The notes: generated by a model from the sequence alone, not told the origin. 64,000 nucleotides of DNA from Phanerodontia chrysosporium (GCA_001910725.1 MJGA01000001.1:558001-622000), one strand, 5' to 3'. Shown: positions 43,487 to 55,170, counted from the first letter of the stretch. Made by a program: numbers and translations.

Positions 43487-44428
43487 CTAGCGCGTGGTCA
43501 ATGTCGGTTCTTGGCTTGCATCGGGGTACCCGACTCTCACCTCCGAGACCGCCCTATCCACACGGGCAGAATAGTCGTCTATAAAAGACAATAGCACCGA
43601 GCACATGTTGGACCCAGGCACCCCCTGCGCCGCCTTGGCCATGAGGATCCCAAAAAAGCGTTGGGTCGTGGTCACCCGGGGGTGTGGCGTCAACCGAACT
43701 ATCTTCACCAGTGTCTCTAGGGCGTCTCTCCACCAAGGGTGCGCAGTGTAGTAGAACCTGGGTTCAGGTCGGTTGCGCCACTCGGAGGTGTGGGTGTAGG
43801 GGAACCACGGTTTCTCCAAAGGGTCTGCGGATATTGCACCCGCCGTGCGAATGACAGTGGCAGCAGCATCGCCGCACGCGGAATGGTAGTCCTTGAGCCG
43901 CCTAAGCGCACCCGGGAACTCCATAAATTCTATGGTGAGATCGTGGCCTGCTCCGGGCCAGGGATGTGCAAGCGATGCCCTGGCGGCGACACGCATCGCG
44001 TCTTCCCTGCGGTGCGAGTAAGCCTGCGCATACGCTTGGAATGGTTGCTCTTCGGCGAGCGCCGCGAACCGCCGTGCTAGACCCTCTTCGACGATGTCGA
44101 TCATGTACTTGGACGCGGCGTTCGAAACATCCAGAATATGCTCGGCATTTTCGATGTCAGGTTTGTCAATAGGGTAGATGTACCTCAGCAGATAATCGAG
44201 CGTGCGACTCTGCTCCGTGAGGTCGATGACAGGTGCGTCCCTGCCGTGTGGGACGGTGTCTGCAGCCGAGGGTAGCGCGAGGTCGAACATGTCCGCAAAA
44301 ATTGGCGAAGCCAATGACATTATGTGTCTGGTGACGAGGAAGTCGACCTTGTCGGCGGATCGCAGGATGAGGTCTGCGCCGGGATAGTCGAAGGGCGCCG
44401 CGGCGATAGTGTGTTCGCTAGACGCCAT
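43487..44428 (-). CDS. BTB/POZ domain protein 2, 313 aa
   Basis: Intact single-exon paralogue of BTB protein 1 with the same plan. The BTB/POZ part is YPGADLILRSADKVDFLVTR, HIMSLASPIFADMFDLALPS, RTLDYLLRYIYPIDKPDIEN and ASKYMIDIVEEGLARRFAAL. The helical middle contains HRREDAMRVAARASLAHP and LKDYHSACGDAAATVI. The C-terminal part is WWRDALETLVKIVRLTPHPR and RFFGILMAKAAQG, ending SQEPTLTTR. Base composition is ordinary, unlike protein 1, although the protein sequences align along their length. Expected role is protein-protein interaction; nothing more specific can be said. Confidence 0.85.
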   Translation of the reverse strand: MASSEHTIAAAPFDYPGADLILRSADKVDFLVTRHIMSLASPIFADMFDLALPSAADTVPHGRDAPVIDLTEQSRTLDYLLRYIYPIDKPDIENAEHILDVSNAASKYMIDIVEEGLARRFAALAEEQPFQAYAQAYSHRREDAMRVAARASLAHPWPGAGHDLTIEFMEFPGALRRLKDYHSACGDAAATVIRTAGAISADPLEKPWFPYTHTSEWRNRPEPRFYYTAHPWWRDALETLVKIVRLTPHPRVTTTQRFFGILMAKAAQGVPGSNMCSVLLSFIDDYSARVDRAVSEVRVGYPDASQEPTLTTR

Positions 44429-45047
44429 GGCGAAGAATCTGTCCTAGTCTAAGCAACGGAGGTAGCTCAATATCCGACGTGGAGGACAAAACTGGCACAA
44501 CAGCCACAGACCTGATCGTGGTGCGGAGAGTGAGGGATTATGAAAATTGGACTTCAACTTCAATGTCGACATAGTACGGCCGACCCACGTGCCATGCTTC
44601 CATGCATCCAACTGTAAGAGCATTCCGGACAGCATTTCGGCATGTCCGTTTGAATAGTGAGGAACGGTATTCAGGGCACATCCAGTACACAGCAAGACGA
44701 TCTTGGGACTGTGCTACCACGGCCAGATCGTTCCCTATCGTCATGGGTATCCGCATCGCACCTCATCGCGCGTTACATCCGCCGCCGCACCTCATAGAAA
44801 CCCACAGAAGCTAGGCTCATAAGCGATAGGTAGCGATGATTATGAAAATGCATCCGTAATCAATGCAGGGCGGAGCCAATGTCTTTCCAATAGCGTAGCT
44901 CGCGCTGCGCCTGAAGCGGAGGAGGATGAGAGCCTAGGGTTCGTGAGAACGATGGCACGCACCCGATGTCTGGATAAGCTCGCAAGCACGTCAGAGTCTT
45001 ATGTCCAACTCCACCTACAGACATCGCTAAAGTTTTAGTGCATCTGG
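44429..45047. other. intergenic region between BTB gene 2 and the BTB pseudogene
   Basis: About 620 bases without a recognisable gene. Frames are short and AT content is higher than in the BTB genes. Confidence 0.45.
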
Positions 45048-45981
45048 TCATGCCATAAAGTGCGTACGCACCCCGCAGATTGCTTTCGAGACTTCGGAGA
45101 TGACTTCATCGCTGAGCGCATCGAAAGCGCGAGCGACATCGAACGTGTCTAGCAAGTGCTGCTCTCGAACACCTCGCTCCAAGAGCCGGCCGATGAGTGC
45201 AGGGACAACCCTCGGATGAGGTGACAAACACATTTTCCCCGCAACGGAATCGACTTACGACATCCACCATTGGCGAGGCCACCATCGTTTGACGACTGAC
45301 GGATGCATCGACTCACAAACTTCGTGGGTGTTCGCAAACCACGGCTGTCCCGTCAATGTGGTGTCAGTGCTGCGTCTCTTGATGACGGCGGCCACAGCGA
45401 CGCCGCAGGCGGCGTGGTAGCTGCGCAGGCGGAAGTAGCCTCCCACGGTGGCGTCCTGCAGCTGCTCCTGCACGCAAATCTCGTCGAGGTCTGGCATCGG
45501 CCGGGAGGGGCACTCTCGTGCTGCACCTCGTGCGGCAGCTTCGTTGCGACGATCAATGGCCATCGCGTACGCGCGAAGGGGTTGCTCCTCGGCCAATGGC
45601 TGAAACGCGTAAGCGCCTCCTGGGCGACATGGCCGATGATGTACTTGGATGCCGCGACGACGATGTCCAGGGCGTCCTGCAATGGTAGAACGCACCGGCC
45701 TCTCAACTGGGCAGAGGTATAGGAGGAGGTTTTCGAGGATGCCGCTGTTCTCTGTGAAATCGACGACGGAGTCATCCGCCACTGCGGTCTCCATCTTCCA
45801 GATCGATTTTCAGCGACGGTCTCGCGTCGTTGAACATGTTTGCGAATGCCTCAGGGCTACAATTCAACGTTGTTCGGTTCACTTGAAATTTGGTGCCATC
45901 TGAGGAACGAAGGATGATGTTGGGTCCGGGGCAAGATTTATCAAATAGCGATGTCGTTGCTACTGAGTCCTTGATAGACAT
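45048..45981 (-). pseudogene. BTB/POZ paralogue 3, frameshifted
   Basis: Aligns along its length with the two BTB neighbours but in changing frames. PGPNIILRSSDGTKFQVNRT and AFANMFNDARPSLKIDLEDG are in one frame. The next, VVDFTENSGILENLLLYLCP, starts in another at about 45795. After VERP the homologous LQDALDIVVAASKYIIGHVA appears in a third, then the frame returns for LAEEQPLRAYAMAIDRRNEA and RSYHAACGVAVAAVIKRRST. A TAA (or a cryptic donor) interrupts before LSPHPRVVPALIGRLLERGV, and the tail ends VISEVSKAICGVRTHFMA. Three indels plus a stop argue for a pseudogene. A GTGCGT...TTGCAG stretch of 19 bases at one break could be mistaken for an intron, but the paralogues have residues there, so an indel fits better. 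Confidence 0.7.
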
Positions 45982-46290
45982 ATCTATGATATAGTGTTCC
46001 AACGACACTGTTGAACTCGCAAGAAACGTAACGCTCACCTGTCCAAAATGTGTTGTGGTAGAATTGAAGTCCATGGGAAGGGTGAGGTTCGACATCGACG
46101 AGAAAGTACGACCTTGTGGTTTTTAGAAGGGCTTCTCATTGTGGATCGATGTCACCCCTGTTGGCAACGTGCGAGACGCAAGTAAGAAGGGTAGTCAACA
46201 AGACTGGATAGAGGATCAAAAATGCATCCATTCGCGTCATTCCAGCTCGGTAGAGTGAATACGATGTGTAGCAGATACACGGTGTTACAA
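45982..46290. other. intergenic region, DRG1 3' end to BTB pseudogene
   Basis: About 310 bases. Part may be the former 5' end of the BTB paralogue (an upstream MSNLTLPMDFN segment reads at about 46040-46095). Nothing else seen. Confidence 0.4.
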
Positions 46291-47940
46291 CTACTTCTTT
46301 GCGATGTGAACGACTGGCAGGATATTATGAGCAATTGTAGCGGAGCTGATCAAACTTGCACGACTCACCATCTTCGTCTTCTAGTACATGATCCAAGCCG
46401 ACTTTCTGACCTCGAGCATGCTTGGCGCTAGCTCCCCAAACGATTGCGCTGTGGTACAGTACACAGTCAGCCAAGCACGAAAAAGGTGGCAAGGGGACAT
46501 ACTATTTCATCTGCTTGGCGATCTCCTTGTGGATAGCGTTACAGAAATCTTCTACCGTGGACTTGCCACGGCGCAGGACAACTGGGGCGCTGTAGTCTGG
46601 CGGCAGTCCTCGCGGCTTGGTGTAGACTCGCACGAGGTTCAGGGCCTCCCACATCTTCTCGATGAGTTCGTCGATATTGAGCCATTCCTTGGATGAGATC
46701 GGGACGCTGTTCGGAATCTTGTAGCTGCGCGCGGCAATTGTAAGCATATCATCCGCCAGTTTTTGTCCATAAACGTACAGCAAGTCAAGCTCTTCGATGG
46801 AGATTGCATCAATCTTGTTGAGGACGTAAATTGCAGGGATGTACACTCGGTTACCCTCGATGACATCGACAAGGTCATCTGCTGTAACGCCGGCCTGTCG
46901 GATTGCGACGTCCGCGTTGCTGATCTTGTACTCGCTCAACACAGCTTTGATTTCATCGTGGTCGATGTTCGTCAGTGGGACAGTATTGGTGATGGCGATA
47001 CCACCCTTGTCTTTCTTGCGAACCGTGATATTTGGTGGTTTCTTGTTCAGCCGAATACCAAAGCCTTCGAGCTCAGTCTCGATAATCTTCTTGTCACCGA
47101 GCGGCTTCAAGACATCGAGAACGATAAAAATCAGATTGCATGTTCTTGCGACTGTCAGGATAGCGGCGACTCAGTAGAATCCCGCAAGACATAAGCGCAA
47201 GCGTACCAGCAATGACTATAACGGTCGGTTAGATGATGTAAGAAACTGAGCGACGGATCTGGCGTACCCTGTCGACCTCGGCCTCGACCATCGTTCGCAC
47301 CCTCGATAATACCGGCTATGGAGGCTTCAGTCATGTGACATCCGGGGAATGGGGATGTGCACGCACGGAGATCAAGAATCTGGATAGGTGCGCCGTGTAC
47401 TTTTAATGTACCAGGAACAGTCGTGAGGGTCGTGAAGTCAATCTCTGATGCTTCAGAGTGTGTGCCGGTGAGCTTCGACATGAGAGTCGACTGCCAGAAT
47501 GTGAGCAGCGCACACATGTCATGAGCAGATACCACTCACCTTGCCAACCGATGGGAAGCCCACAAATCCTACAGAGGCTATACCGGTGCGCGCAACATCG
47601 AAACCGATGCCGCCGCCTCCGCCTCCTCCGCCAGACGGACTAATCAACTCTCGCCGGAGCTTTGCGAGCTTTGCCTTCAGCTGACCAAGATGGTAGCTCG
47701 TCGCCTTGTTCTTTTGCGCTGAAGATTGTCGTGTCTGCGTTTAGACAACTGCCTGGGGATGTCAAGATTGGGAACGTACTCCGAGCCTGCGGTGCTAGCG
47801 TAAATACACCTTGCCGCTCGCGCTTTGCTGTGTCTACTCACCATCTCATCTTCGATTTCCTACGCAGTTTCATTGTGCGTTAGCGCAAGCAAGACTGTAT
47901 TGTTCAAAGGACTGACTTTGATTTTTTGTACGGTCGTCAT
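46291..47940 (-). CDS. RBG1: DRG1/RBG1 translation-associated GTPase
   Basis: Developmentally regulated GTP-binding protein; with its DFRP/Tma46 partner it binds ribosomes and relieves stalled elongation. ATG 47940 gives MTTVQKIK, then spliced EIEDEM and [20 protein letters not shown], then [19 protein letters not shown]1 is [17 protein letters not shown] (split by an intron), switch I is [20 protein letters not shown], and G3 continues after an intron with [16 protein letters not shown]4 is [17 protein letters not shown]. The TGS domain has [20 protein letters not shown] and [19 protein letters not shown]. The C-terminus splices to [20 protein letters not shown] and HVLEDEDVVHIAKK (stop 46291-46293). 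Complete and typical in length. Confidence 0.96.
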
Positions 47941-48315
47941 TTTTGCTGGTCGTGATTCTCGGATTGTTATGCGGGAGAAGGTCTGGAGAGAATGCAGAGG
48001 AAAGAGTGATGACGGGCGCTTATATTTCGATGGGAACAATGGTCGGGGAGCGCGCGTCTACGGGTCGCCTTTCTTTTGCCAAGCAACCAGAAGCAACGCC
48101 TCGCCGACCTCATCACATTCCTTTGCTCCCATCGCGTGCGACCGCCTTCAGTCCTTACTTTTTGCTCTCTTTCCCTTCCGCACACGCTCTCTCCTGCCTG
48201 CGCATGTAACTGGCTGGCCCGGACCGTCTCAGTACCAACCACTCGCTCGTTCTGCTCTTGAGTCCGCCCGTTCCCTTACTGCCAGTCACTACAGCAACCC
48301 CGAACCCGAACCAAG
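47941..48315. promoter_or_regulatory. divergent promoter region, DRG1 and KCH
   Basis: A 375-base gap between divergent start codons. Pyrimidine-rich tracts near 48120-48290 resemble fungal core promoters. No specific sites assigned. Confidence 0.4.
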
Positions 48316-50458
48316 ATGTGCAGCGGGGGTACATGGAAGCGTGAGGTCGTCCCAGACCACAAGGTGCGCGTCGTCATCATAGCTACGCTCCTGGCCGCAC
48401 TAACATTGTTCGCCACATCCCAGTTTGACTTCATTGATACTCGCGACTTCACCGATAACAGCTTTGGCATGCGCATGAAGTGAGTCTCTCTTTCGACCTG
48501 CAGTGTCTCGTCGAGAGCCATGGAGTCTTCGACGGCGGACGCGTAGACCGGCGCGTCTCAGCTAGCGACCGAGACAAGGCAGTAAACGCCGCAGCGGCTA
48601 ACCAGTGTCGTTCCAGGTACCTATGGTTGTACATCATCGTGCTGAAGGGATTCATGGTTTACATCTCCGATATTTTCACCGCTATAACCATGTTAAGTAC
48701 GACGTCTTGGTCCAACGCTATCTTCAAGAGTTGTCCGGAGCACTCGACGAACGGCTGCGTCGCCATTCCCTTCAGCATCGGCAAGTGGCTGTTCTTTGGC
48801 TGTATCTGCTTCTCTTTCCTTTTGGTGAGTACGGGAATATGTATGCAGTTGCAAGTAAACTCAATATTCCATAGCTTGCCTACGAGGCCTACAAAGCGAA
48901 GAGGATTATTGCAAGCCGAGACATCTCGTACGCCTTCACCAACGTCATGGCTAATAATTACTATTCTCTCAGTAAGTATCGCCACACTATCACCGCTCGC
49001 AATTACTCACTGAACATAGGGTCGTATGATCACTTTTGTTTCTTCAACCATATATCCAACTCCACGAAGCGGATGGACGACTTCGCCTTCTTCGTGTTCT
49101 TCACATTCAAGAGTGCGTAGAGATTACGTGTTTGCCTACTCTAAACTCACGCCACGCGATGAAGGTTGGAAGAGGCTACTTCTCGCCGATGGTCCGCGTC
49201 AGACTATCAACGCATTGACATTGTACGCCTTCTTCCTTTCCAGGAAGGATAAGGGCGAGTGGTGGGATTTGTCGAAGTATTTCTCCGGCAACGACCTCAT
49301 CACCAGTGCTTTGACTGTGTCCACGGCCTTCACCGTCCTTGTATTCGCCGGTTCAGTTTTGCTCTTGATTATTGCCGGCATTTGCTACATCCCCCTGTTA
49401 TGCCACATTCAGGGTAACCTGAAGGTATGTGCTACTCAGCCCTGGCTACGTGAGTACTAATGTACTCGTATAGGAATACTGCTGCCACAAAGTGGATAAG
49501 GTATATTGAATTCACTGTGTCGAAGACATTCCGTTCATTCCCTGTGCAGCGTATCGCAGAGATCATCAAGCGCAAGAACAAGCAGCGTCTCGCAAAGGCT
49601 GCCGCTCTGGCTAAGAAAGAGGCCGCTGGAGACTTCTCGCATCTGAAGAACAAGAAGGGTGAACTTGTCGCGCAGCCCCTTCCTCAGCCTACTCTGCCCA
49701 ACGTCAAGCTTGACGACGACGATGACTCTATGTCAATCCGTACTCGGACAGTTGCTCCTAGTGTCTACACCGGTCGCTCTGACTACTACTACGGCAACGG
49801 CAACAAGGAGTACGGCATGGGCTACCCTCAGTCTGACTATCCTCCCATGCCCGCTTACGACCAACCATACGGCCAACATGGCGATCCGTACGCACAGTAC
49901 AATCCGTCCGTTGGTACGTTGCCAGATGAACAGCCGTACGATGACAATGACTACGGCAGCACAGCAAACCTAGCGATGTCTGCTGCTCCGATTGCCTCTC
50001 CTGAACGCGGCAACATGGTGTCTCCACGACCTCAATACGGCTACACTCAGCAGTCCCACCAGGATCTCTACGCGTACGGCACCGACCCGCACGCCGCCTA
50101 TCGCGGCGCATCTCCTGGACCGAATGCTGCCTACTCTGCCGACCCACATGCTGCCTACCGCGCAACTTCACCAGGGCCAAATGCTGCCTACCGCACGACT
50201 TCACCAGGGCCAAATGCTGCCTATGCCCCAGACCCTCACGCTGCGTACCGCGGCACGTCACCCGGTCCGAACGTCGCGTACGGACACGCGTATACTGTTG
50301 ACACTTACGACGACGGGCAGCAGCAATATGGCCGGCAGCAGGTGGTAGGCGGCCAGTACCAGCCGTATACACAGAATGGGTACGGGTACCCGGCGCACCA
50401 CGAGCATGGCGGGGGTGAAGGACATGGCTACGACGCAGGGCGGGCTCATGCGATGTAG
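48316..50458 (+). CDS. KCH1-type fungal potassium transporter with repetitive tail
   Basis: Member of the fungal KCH family (yeast Kch1/Prm6), plasma-membrane proteins promoting low-affinity K+ influx and calcium signalling. ATG 48316: MCSGGTWKREVVPDHK, then FDFIDTRDFTDNSFGMRMKY and LWLYIIVLKGFMVYISDIFT. The other membrane segments are WLFFGCICFSFLLLAYEAYK and STAFTVLVFAGSVLLLIIAG. Conserved soluble blocks include YDHFCFFNHISNSTKRMDDF, FKNWKRLLLADGPRQTINAL and CHKVDKRIAEIIKRKNKQRL. The cytoplasmic tail is long and disordered, rich in Tyr, Pro and Gly, with tandem DPHAAYRGTSPGPNAAY-like repeats, and ends GYDAGRAHAM. Six or so short introns. Membership is clear; transport activity is inferred from yeast. 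Confidence 0.9.
50084..50283 (+). repeat. tandem coding repeats in the KCH tail
   Basis: Four imperfect units based on DPHAAYR-x-(T/A)SPGPNAAY are encoded here. The two central units are also nearly identical as DNA over about 30 bases, a sign of recent repeat expansion. Confidence 0.75.
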
Positions 50459-50743
50459 TAGCCTTCGGACACGACACCCTTATTCACCCGCAGACGAGTG
50501 CTTATTCGTCGCTCTCCCATATTTTCGCACCCCTCCTATTATTCACTTTTTCTCCCACTTCTGGCATCCCCACATAGCATACTGCACTCTGTAAAAATAT
50601 TGAACATATCTCCCTTTCCTTCGGACGTTGCTCGGATGTGACATGGGACACTGTTTGTGCCATGTAGTAGGTCTCGCTATAGACACACTCGGTTCGCGTC
50701 AGCTATTACGGGACGACCACTGCCTTCGAGCGCATGTCCGCGA

Positions 50744-51646
50744 CTACGACCGAGGCGCCTCCGTCACCCGTAGCCGTCGCCGCTTCTGGCGGTCAATCTC
50801 ATCCCTTTCTCTCCGCCATGCGGAGCCAGTTTGTGGTTTGGGGCGATTTGGGTCCCCGGGCGGTAAGATGGGCCCTATGCGGTTCAACGGCCAGACGATC
50901 ATACTCAACTTGGACTGAATCAATCCTAGCGGGACCTGGAGCACAGTTCAGAGACGAGCTGGCATTAGCAGCTAACACCAACCCACCGCGCCGAAATAGT
51001 TGCTGTCCTCGGAGCGGAACGGTTCGTCGCCTGAAAGGGCATAAGACTGAGGTTGAACTGAAACCACGGAACAAGGCGTACCCTCCACCCAAGCGTGCCC
51101 CTCGGGAATGCGAACTTCGACGTCCGGGTACGGTGGAAGTGTCTTTACCTACCAATGGCATGAATGCCATGTTGATCGAGTCCGACAACCTAACCACGCA
51201 CAGTGTCTCCTGGTAAAGCGACGATACGCTTCACAATGAGCTTCCCCTCGTGGGGAGACCTAGAAAACTAAGGATGAGTCCCACCAAAGCACGGCGGCAT
51301 GAGACGTACTTTAGCGCGACAATGTCTCCGCGTTTGTAGTCTTGTAGCCAGTTTATGGAGAAATGGTCAAAGAGGACGATGTCTCTCCATGTTGAATCAT
51401 CAGGATTCAGCGTGGGCTAGCTGCCTCCCAGGTCAGGATACGAACAGCAGTCGCATACTAGACTGTACGTCGCACCTGCATACTCCTCCCAGAAACAAAC
51501 TTCAGGGAGTAGAAGTATTCATTGAACGCGATACCCGTAGGCAGCCGGACCATGGCCGACAGGGTCCACGCGAACCTCGGATGCGTGGTCTTGACCTTCT
51601 TCCACGATTGGCGGAGGGTAGACATGCCCTTGCGAAACGCACTCAT
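50744..51646 (-). CDS. IMP2: IMP2, mitochondrial inner membrane protease subunit
   Basis: Signal-peptidase-I-type serine protease that matures intermembrane-space proteins. The N-terminus is MSAFRKGMSTLRQSWKKVKT (51646), then FAWTLSAMVRLPTGIAFNEY, a single membrane anchor. FVSGRSMQ supplies the catalytic Ser and splices to PTLNPDDSTWRDIVLFDHFS. RGDIVALK/SPHEGKLIVKRI and VALPGDTV supply the catalytic Lys. PPYPDVEVRIPEGHAWVEG and DEPFRSEDSNYFGAVPLGLI follow, then SKLSMIVWPLNRIGPILPPG and a basic tail ending VTEAPRS (stop 50744). Five introns join in phase. NPDDSTWRDIVLFD and the VWPLNRIGP tail distinguish IMP2 from IMP1. Confidence 0.93.
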
Positions 51647-52153
51647 GTTGAGAAGACGAATACTTCCAGTATAAGGTTAACGGTTTGAACGGGTTATGCA
51701 AAGCGTAAGTTAGAACGCGAAGAACGCGGAGATGGAGGCGCAGGTCAGGAGGCGCGAATTAGCCGACGCAGGCGCGTCGAACAGCTTGATCGACTCTCCT
51801 TCTCCCTCGCACGCCTAGTCCTCGCCGTCGCTTACCCGGTAAGGACTGCATCTACACACGCTCAGCTGTACAGAACGTCTGATCGCTAAGACCAAGCAAG
51901 GAAGGATGCGGTAGATTGCCCTGAGCCTTCGCAGCCTCACCGGTGGTCACCGTGGCGTCATTACCGAAACTTGGGGAGAGGGGCGTGTACAACGGACACA
52001 GATGTCAGGCTTGATCGGGAAGGCCAGCATATAAGACCTCCAAGCTTCAAAGCCTGACGACCGTCCCACGGCCCCTGTCCGATTCTGTCTTGTAATTTGC
52101 AGCCTTCACGATTGAGGCCTCCATACACTATCCAACCCTCACAGGAACTCACC
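51647..52153. promoter_or_regulatory. divergent promoter region, IMP2 and quinone reductase
   Basis: A 507-base gap between divergent start codons containing both promoters. No further gene, and no site assigned with confidence. Confidence 0.4.
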
Positions 52154-52987
52154 ATGTCTGCCCCGAGGGTTGCCATCGTCATCTACTCGATGTACGGCCA
52201 TATTGCCAAATGTGCGTTTGCTGTGTGCTGAGCTCGTCCATCCAATACTGACCATTGCCCCTCAGTGGCTGAAGCTGTGAAGACTGGCGTCGAGGCTGCG
52301 GGCGGTACCACCACTATCTATCAGTAAGCTCTGCTCTTGTTGCACGCAGTACATTGGCCTTATTAATGGCAATACTCAGAATCGCAGAGACGCTCCCGGA
52401 TGAGGTGCTGGTTAAGATGCACGCTCCTCCAAAGCCTCCCTACCCTCAGATGGCCGCCGCAGACTTACCCAATTATGATGCCTTCCTATTTGGCATCCCT
52501 ACTCGCTACGGTAACTTCCCGGGCCAGTGGAAGGTGCGTGTCTCCTGGAATGTCGATACGCAAGCTCATCGTTGTCCATAGGCCTTCTGGGATCAGACGG
52601 GTGGCTTGTGGGCCAAGGGGGCGTTGGCCGGCAAGTATGCAGGTGTCTTCGTATCGACAGGCACTCAGGGCGGAGGCCAGGGTGCGTGAATCGTAGAAAT
52701 AGGGGACATGCAATAGCTGACCGCGCTCTCCGTGAACAGAGGCAACAGCCTTGAGCGCGATCTCCACCCTCACGCACCATGGCATTAACTTTGTCCCCCT
52801 CGGATACTCTACCACATTCCCTATCTTAGCCAACCTGCAGGAAATACGTGGTGGTTCGCCATGGGGCGCCGGCACCTTTGCTGGAGCAGACGGCTCTCGT
52901 TCTCCTACTTCACTCGAGCTTGAGCTCGCGACAGCCCAAGGCAAGCAATTTTGGGGCATCGTCAGCAAAGTCAACTTTGCCGCATAG
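52154..52987 (+). CDS. WrbA-type NAD(P)H:quinone oxidoreductase
   Basis: Flavodoxin-fold FMN enzyme reducing quinones by two electrons. In wood-decay fungi these 1,4-benzoquinone reductases act in lignin-derived quinone cycling and Fenton chemistry. Exons join as [59 protein letters not shown] and [20 protein letters not shown]. They continue [51 protein letters not shown] and [20 protein letters not shown]. The FMN phosphate loop YSMYGHIAK and the GIPTRYGN and [10 protein letters not shown] loops are intact. It ends [12 protein letters not shown]. Length is about 200 residues, as usual. Confidence 0.95.
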
Positions 52988-53087
52988 ATCAGCACCGATA
53001 TCAGTAATATCCCCCTGTCGCAATGTCCGCAGAGCAAAGCTCCCCAATATGTACTATACATCGTGTTGTCTCCAAGTCTACGATGAT

Positions 53088-54857
53088 CTACAGCACGTAG
53101 GCGAGGTAGAATATTACGCGATTCGCAAGCTCTTTGCCCAGTCCCAGTGCGACAGTGGTTATCGCGAGTTTCGTGGCTGGATTTTTCCAGTCTGAAGAGG
53201 TCTAACAAAAGCATATGAAGGCTGATCAACTAGAGACGCGAGATACGACAACTTACCGAGACTCGCTTGACCGCATGGTTGCCGCCGCGACCTGGAACAA
53301 AAAGGAGCAGGTCCTCCAACATGTCAGGAGGTAGAGTAGGTTGCGGAGCTGTCGTTCGGAATCAACACATATTGCGTGCCAGCCCAACGACGATAACTCA
53401 CCTGGCCCTTCGTATGCGCCTTCAATATTATGCTCTGGATGTGCGAAGCTAGCGTAGCGCACGCGATCCAGCATGGCTTTGCACTCTTCAAGAGGATGCC
53501 AAGTGTATTCTTCCGGGTCAAGAAGGTAAGACGGTGCATAATCGCCTTTGTAGCACATCTTCGGGCATGAGTGAATGTAAAAGCCTGCTACGATGTCAAT
53601 TTTGGCTTGGCGTGAACACGATAGGAATGCTTACCCATGTATAGGTACTGCATGCCAGGTGCGCCGGCGGCGTGCATCTCTTGCGCCAGAGCGGTTTCCC
53701 GTAATGCACTCAGCTAAAGACTTCATAGTCAGCTCCAGACATGCATTGAAGCTAGCACCGATCACCTTGCCCAACGAGAATCTCTCCCACTTCTTGTCAT
53801 ACATAAAGTAGACACTCGAGACACAGCTTGGCAGTATGTCGATGACGCCGAGTGCGACGAGCTCTCCATCCAGTCGGTAAAGTTGGTGGTACGCTCCATA
53901 CTCCTTAGGCAGGTGGTCTGGGGGCTCTTTCGCGTATGAAATCGCTTCACGCTACAAGGAGATGATCAGCACAGATACCGCGTCAAACCACGGCGAAAAA
54001 CCTGACTTGTAGTGGGTTATCTACTAGGAATCTCTCGAATGAGGATGGCTTTTTCAACTCCTCTTCCTTGTGGATGTCCCTTTGGTATTTCTGATAGAGT
54101 TCAAGTTTCTCCCGAGTAAAGGACGAAGGCTCGAGAGCAACCTGTTACTGTTTGAGTGCGGACATCGAAAACAATATTGAAGGCTCGACCTCGAACTTGT
54201 GTGCGGGCTGTTCGGCAGCACACACTCTGTATTCGGCGGAGCTGATCGCATGTATCAAGGAGAAACCTCCCTCCTTGGAAGCAGCAGCTCTCTGTTTCGC
54301 GGGTCTTTAAAGACGGTAAGTGAGTGCTCACGCGTAGCAAACATCTGGCCTACTTGTCATTATCGTCGCTATCACCGTGATAGACCCAGCGGTTGAAGCT
54401 GACTCGAGGCATCAACACGATGTCGTGAATATTGGTGGGCTGCTGAGACCGCACCGGTTGACAAGCTTGCGTTGGCTTTTCGAGGCCTTGAATTGTATCG
54501 CGTCGAGCCTGTGGCACGCCATGGGTTGATGCGACGGAAGTCTTGCAATAAACCCAACTACTTGCCTGATGGTATACTGCGGACAGCACGACCGCATGAG
54601 GTCAGGTTTGTAGCAGTAGGTGCCAGATCTTCTCCAGCCACGGTCAATCATCATCTGGTAAGCCTGCGTGCATGAATCCGTGTTCAGTATACCTCGCCAC
54701 AGGCCACCTTTCCTACCATGCATGAACAATCCGTCGGGATAAGTTCCGCGGCATGAATGCTGGTATTGCCAGCGCTGCGCTTGCCCGGAGGTCCACAGTA
54801 TCCGCATGTGCTTGAGTTAGGGGTCAGAGGAGATACAATTGCAAGTATACCGGACAT
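53088..54857 (-). CDS. ATE1: ATE1 arginyl-tRNA--protein transferase
   Basis: Transfers Arg from Arg-tRNA to N-terminal Asp/Glu (or oxidised Cys), marking proteins for the N-degron pathway. The start MSGILAIVSPLTPNSSTCGY (54857) runs into CGPPGKRSAGNTSIHAAELI. The conserved cysteines CGYC and RSCCPQYTIR, known to bind an Fe-S cluster and haem in other ATE1s, are present, with YQMMIDRGWRRSGTYCYKPD between. After a GC-AG intron come LDAIQFKASKSQRKLVNR, KYQRDIHKEEELKKPSSFER, EYGAYHQLYRLDGELVALGV, IDILPSCVSSVYFMYDKKWE, GMQYLYMGFYIHSCPKM, CYKGDYAPSYLLDPEEYTWH and PLEECKAML. The last exon ends VIFYLAYVL (stop 53088). About nine introns. Confidence 0.94.
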
Positions 54858-55170
54858 GTCAGCGTAACGCGTCGCTGCAGCACCTGGTGGTCGGTAGTAG
54901 ATGCACATTCGGGGCGCCAATATGATCAAGCCTAGGAAGCAAGCGTCAGTCGACCGCGGTGGCGTCATTATACCAGAGGTATCCATAGGCTATAGATGCG
55001 GTGTTACAACATAATGCAGTAATAGTACAGAATGCATGGAGATGAGACAGAGATCATGAAAGGTAAAATCCCGGACTACAAGGAACATACGTGCGTACAC
55101 AACAAGGACAACGGCCATGGAATGAATACGTGCGGTGACTCATACGAAGGCCCACATAAGATGGACGTGG
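54858..55170. other. intergenic region, PROPPIN 3' end to ATE1 promoter
   Basis: About 310 bases between two minus-strand genes, moderately AT-rich. An in-frame upstream Met for ATE1 exists at 54986 but was not favoured. Confidence 0.4.

Noticed and set aside
45670..45700. 19-base GTGCGT...TTGCAG stretch in BTB copy 3 as an ultra-short intron
   Set aside because: The two intact paralogues encode residues at this position, so a simple indel explains the frame change better than splicing.
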